Of a DNA stretch of 64,000 nt, positions 61,446 to 64,000 are shown one piece after another. Numbering within the stretch: position 1 is the stretch's first letter; every line of letters starts with the position of its first letter. Source of the stretch: JBGSIC01 sp041751875 (GTDB lineage: Bacteria; Bdellovibrionota; FAC87; UBA2466; JACKAF01); contig JBGSIC010000013.1 of the NCBI GenBank assembly GCA_041751875.1, positions 353,350 through 417,349 of the forward strand, given 5' to 3'. The notes beneath the pieces are model-generated. The model saw only the letters and a list, made by a program, of their open reading frames with translations. It searched no databases and was not told the origin of the DNA. The position numbers and the translations under genes were made by a program.

Positions 61446-61522
61446 GCGGGACTAGCTCAGTTGGCTAGAGCGTCTCCTTGCCAAGGAGAAGGTCGCGGGT
61501 TCGAATCCCGTGTCCCGCTCCA
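61446..61522 (+). tRNA. tRNA-Gly (GCC)
   Basis: Acceptor arms GCGGGAC / GTCCCGC, D-loop AGCTCAGTTGG, anticodon stem TCTCC / GGAGA around TTGCCAA (anticodon GCC at 61480-61482), T-arm GGTTCGAATCC, discriminator T and encoded CCA (61520-61522). A full tRNA cloverleaf. Confidence 0.95.
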
Positions 61523-61646
61523 TTCAATTCGCCTCATTTGGGTTTAAGATCAGCTAACCAATCGTAATTAAACCGGGGTTCATGAGCCTAGATCGCGGTC
61601 CCGGCGGCCTCCCGAGTTTCCCAACGTTTCGCATCATTTCTTGAAG

Positions 61647-61676
61647 TGGCTACATTTTGGCTACAGGTTGGCTACA
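61647..61676 (+). repeat. Three TGGCTACA repeats spaced exactly 11 bases
   Basis: TGGCTACA begins at 61647, 61658 and 61669, one per DNA helical turn, so a protein bound to them would stack on one face. They lie 125 bases downstream of the tRNA-Gly 3' end. Such phased sites near a tRNA are typical of integrase arm sites, but no integrase is in the window. The rest of 61523-61824 shows nothing I can support. Confidence 0.7.
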
Positions 61677-61824
61677 ACTTTCAATTGGCACTACTTGGAT
61701 TAACAGGACCAGCTGGAGGAAAGAAATGGGTCACTGAGAGCGCAATGAGTTCCTCAGCGAACGTCAGCAGGTTGTGACTATAAACCTCGAGATGTTGTGG
61801 AGTGTCCGAACGGATAGGTGTTAT

Positions 61825-62103
61825 ATGAACAAAATGTCATTGAAACTCGTTTATTTCGAAGGGTGCCCAAACGCAAAACTGGCCGAGACACGTTTAACGG
61901 AAGCCGGTATCGAGTTCGAGAAAATATGCCAGGATTCCCTAGCGCAAGATAGCCCGTACAAAAAATACTCGTCTCCCACTCTGTTTATGGGCGAAGCGAT
62001 TGTCTTTGGTGCGGCCACCGGAACAGACGATGGCTGTTCGCTCGCTCTCCCGGACGTGCCTTCGCTCCAAATGCGGTTACAAAAGATGTCACAACAGCGA
62101 TGA
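61825..62103 (+). CDS. Small thioredoxin-fold (DF-family selenoprotein-like) protein
   Basis: 92 aa from ATG 61825 (AGGTG upstream; ATG 61834 is possible). VYFEGCPNAKLAETRL follows the fold start of thioredoxin-like proteins whose relatives have selenocysteine at the Cys position; here it is an ordinary Cys (TGC). SSPTLFMGE provides the cis-Pro. It may be a small redox or metal-handling protein. It is followed by the CDP-alcohol phosphatidyltransferase gene 13 bases later. Confidence 0.65.
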   Translation: MNKMSLKLVYFEGCPNAKLAETRLTEAGIEFEKICQDSLAQDSPYKKYSSPTLFMGEAIVFGAATGTDDGCSLALPDVPSLQMRLQKMSQQR

Positions 62104-62116
62104 TGAAGACTTCAGC

Positions 62117-62689
62117 ATGCTCAACCACCTTCCAAATTTTCTGACGTTACTTCGAATGGCCTTGGCGCCCTTCATCATCTGGCTCTACTTCGAAAACCAG
62201 ATTGAATGGGCCATAGTCATTACGATTTTTGCCAGTATTACGGATTTCCTGGATGGCTGGGTCGCACGGGCTTTGAACCGAGTGACACGAGCCGGGGCTA
62301 TTTTGGACCCCGTCGCCGACAAAGTCCTGATCCTCTGTCTGTTCGGGATGCTTTACCTCCACGGCGCCATACCGGTCTGGCTCTTTGCCCTTTCGACGTT
62401 GCGAAACATCTCGCAACTTATTTCCGTCCCCGTGCTCCTAGGATGGAAAAGAATTGTCTTTCAGGTCCGCCCACGTCTCATTCCCAAGTGGGGTTCGGCG
62501 CTGAGCTACGTGGTGATCGTTCTGGGCTTAAGTTTACTGAGTCCGTATTTCCCTGGTTTTCATTCGATGATCCACAACGCTCTTCTTTTTGTATCTGTTA
62601 TTCTGTCCATCCTGGAGCTACACATACTTGTGACGTACTGGCCACGGTTCTTCCAAATTCTTCGGGGCACGCACGACACTTTTGAATGA
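62117..62689 (+). CDS. CDP-alcohol phosphatidyltransferase (PgsA-like)
   Basis: 190 aa from ATG 62117. The CDP-alcohol motif DGxxARx8Gx3Dx3D is exact (DGWVARAL ... GAILDPVADK). There are five to six membrane segments. The enzyme transfers a phosphatidyl group from CDP-diacylglycerol to an alcohol, most likely glycerol-3-phosphate (PgsA type). The longer frame (62000) reads through the upstream gene. Confidence 0.88.
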   Translation: MLNHLPNFLTLLRMALAPFIIWLYFENQIEWAIVITIFASITDFLDGWVARALNRVTRAGAILDPVADKVLILCLFGMLYLHGAIPVWLFALSTLRNISQLISVPVLLGWKRIVFQVRPRLIPKWGSALSYVVIVLGLSLLSPYFPGFHSMIHNALLFVSVILSILELHILVTYWPRFFQILRGTHDTFE

Positions 62690-62693
62690 TCCT

Positions 62694-63482
62694 CTATTTT
62701 TCTGAGTCCGCGTCGTTAAGACCCCAATCATAAGAAATCCACTCGACCTTGGCCCCGGCCCGAATCGCTTTTTTCGCGCCGGCTGGGCCAAGCCGTTCGA
62801 TGGCTTTTAGATACCCGCCATACTTCGCGTCAAAGTCGCTGCCGAACCACTTAAATATTTCCGATAGCCACAGTTTGCCACTTGCAGACTCGTAACGATT
62901 CCGCGAGGAATCCGCCAGAAACTCTTTGAAAGCCGCCCCCAGTTGAACCGCCACTTTTTCGGGAACGAATGGCTGATGCTGAAGCTTGGGGCAGGAGAAC
63001 GAAGCGCAATTGATGGCAGCGTGAACTTCTGGTGCCTTGAATTGCTTTCGCAGATATTCGTGCTCTATGGCGTCGAGGGTTTCGATCTTGCCGGAAAGAA
63101 GAGAGAAGAACTTTTTCTTCCAGGGATTGGAAAATAGGCCTCCGATCTTTTTTATACTTTTCACTGGATAGTTATCGACGATCAGTTTCACCGTAAACGC
63201 GTTGTAGGCATTGATCAGAAAAGCAAGGCGCTGAGACTCGTTCCATTGCTGATATTCCGACAGCGGCACGCGACTTAAGGAGGCTAGATACGCTGACAAC
63301 TCACGGGCCTTACCCGTTTCCAGATCTGCTTTCAGACGCTTGTAATGAACACGACCATCGGAGATCTGATACTGGCTCAATATCCCGCCCCACGCTGAAT
63401 GCGTGTGGTCGAAAGCATGGGCCGAACCTGATAATACGGAAAAACCAACAAAGAATAGAATCGAGAGCACTCGACATCTCAT
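62694..63482 (-). CDS. DUF547 secreted protein
   Basis: 262 aa. Signal peptide at 1-23 (MRCRVLSILFFVGFSVLSG then SAHA). The DUF547 core is visible: VHYKRLKADL, RLAFLINAYNAFTVKLIVDN, VHAAINCASFSCPKL and LWLSEIFKWFGSDF. The family is widespread and of unknown function (a papain-like fold has been proposed from the Asn/Cys/His pattern). It is convergent with the phosphatidyltransferase. Confidence 0.88.
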   Translation of the reverse strand: MRCRVLSILFFVGFSVLSGSAHAFDHTHSAWGGILSQYQISDGRVHYKRLKADLETGKARELSAYLASLSRVPLSEYQQWNESQRLAFLINAYNAFTVKLIVDNYPVKSIKKIGGLFSNPWKKKFFSLLSGKIETLDAIEHEYLRKQFKAPEVHAAINCASFSCPKLQHQPFVPEKVAVQLGAAFKEFLADSSRNRYESASGKLWLSEIFKWFGSDFDAKYGGYLKAIERLGPAGAKKAIRAGAKVEWISYDWGLNDADSEK

Positions 63483-63485
63483 GAT

Positions 63486-63998
63486 TTACCTCACCTTTCC
63501 AGGCATTGAATGGGTGTGGTTCACCCTTGGAAAACAAAGCGATCCGAAAATCCCGACGAGAAATATCAGCGGGATTCCATAAACCGCCCAATACCACGTG
63601 TAACCGCCTTCGTCCCCGACCACGAGAAAACAACCCAGTCCCCAGGCGACTCCGAAAACCGCGCTCAACCAGGCTCCGACGGAGCTGGCCCTGGGCCAAT
63701 AAAATCCGGCGAGTAGCGCGAACGACAGAGCCGCTATGGGAATGTTCGCCAGAATCAGCCGATTTAAGATGTTATCGACGATTAAGTTCGCTCCAAGCAA
63801 GCTCGCTATAGCCAAACTAACGGTCAAGATCCTCTGCCTTGCCACTGACTCGAAAACCGAAGTCCCAAAATCAGTCACGACCATCGCGACCATTGCGCTC
63901 CAAACCCCGGTAAGCGTTGTCATCGCGGCGGCGAAAAGCACCGCGAATCCCACTCCCCTTGCGATAGGGGGAAGCCACACGCTCATCATTTGAGGGAC
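63486..63998 (-). CDS. Sodium:solute symporter, C-terminal part (5' end outside window)
   Basis: The frame is open to the window edge past ATG 63989 (no stop in VPQ before it), so this is the C-terminus of a longer protein. About five membrane spans with GVGFAVLFAAAMTTLTGVWS, the SSS-family helix, then LLAGFYWPRASSVGAWLSAV and a final span. Such proteins take up small solutes with Na+. It ends 4 bases before the DUF547 gene on the same strand. Confidence 0.75.
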   Translation of the reverse strand, partial: VPQMMSVWLPPIARGVGFAVLFAAAMTTLTGVWSAMVAMVVTDFGTSVFESVARQRILTVSLAIASLLGANLIVDNILNRLILANIPIAALSFALLAGFYWPRASSVGAWLSAVFGVAWGLGCFLVVGDEGGYTWYWAVYGIPLIFLVGIFGSLCFPRVNHTHSMPGKVR

Positions 63999-64000
63999 TA

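Noticed and set aside
1..64000. CRISPR array
   Set aside because: No regularly spaced direct repeats of 20-40 bases were seen.

Overview
The window is a gene-dense Gram-negative bacterial chromosome segment with no recognisable prophage. Many products carry Sec signal peptides or lipoboxes, and there is a FadL-type outer-membrane porin, an OxyR/AhpC/Dps oxidative-stress set, several class III cyclases and sigma-54 machinery. Together these suggest a Bdellovibrio-like or other delta-type proteobacterium; this is inference from gene content, not a phylogenetic placement.

Layout. 1-7.3 kb: the 3' end of a large Ig-repeat surface protein, two secreted or lipoprotein unknowns, a RimB-like protease with RimK glutamate ligase, and a secreted phospholipase D-like protein. 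7.3-11.1 kb: a two-gene reverse-transcriptase operon. The RT (YGDD motif) overlaps by GTGA a 767-aa polytopic membrane protein whose cytosolic tail looks like a degenerate GGDEF domain. A possible structured RNA lies just upstream of the RT. 11.4-18.5 kb: small lipoproteins, FabH, a GAF protein, an M28 peptidase and secreted unknowns.

18.6-36.2 kb is the main feature: a contractile injection system (phage-tail-like, eCIS/T6SS-related) in two divergent operons. The plus arm encodes a cap-like protein, two sheaths, two tube proteins, an Afp7-like protein, gp25-, gpJ- and gpI-like baseplate proteins, a gpD-like hub and a pentapeptide-like protein. The minus arm encodes a Ycf46-like AAA+ ATPase, a 515-aa baseplate-like protein, two FHA-like proteins, a membrane protein with periplasmic vWA and cytosolic FHA domains, a lipoprotein and a gp5/VgrG-type spike. 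Both arms start at good sigma-54 (-24/-12) promoter matches. Between baseplate and hub genes sits a translationally coupled set: DUF1257 (Ycf35-like), DUF2997, an unannotated 49-aa ORF and a PflX-like radical SAM enzyme. With the Ycf46-like ATPase on the other arm, this resembles a cyanobacterial/plastid-type module built into an injection system. The FHA, vWA and lipoprotein genes suggest a cell-envelope-attached or phospho-regulated machine.

36.2-45 kb: OxyR divergent from AhpC with an OxyR-type operator, Dps, then an operon of a methyltransferase, a PilZ-type protein and two adenylate/guanylate cyclases. 45-61 kb: FadL-type porin, M13 and M48 peptidases, an NtrC-type sigma-54 activator that could serve the injection-system promoters, a NUDIX hydrolase, a GT22-like mannosyltransferase, an ABC-F ATPase, RlmN, a HAD phosphatase, and an ECF sigma/anti-sigma pair. 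61.2-64 kb: two tandem ~108-bp repeats carrying the 5' end of tRNA-Gly, the intact tRNA-Gly(GCC), three phased TGGCTACA repeats (possibly the edge of an integrated island), a thioredoxin-like protein, a CDP-alcohol phosphatidyltransferase, a DUF547 protein and the end of a sodium:solute symporter.
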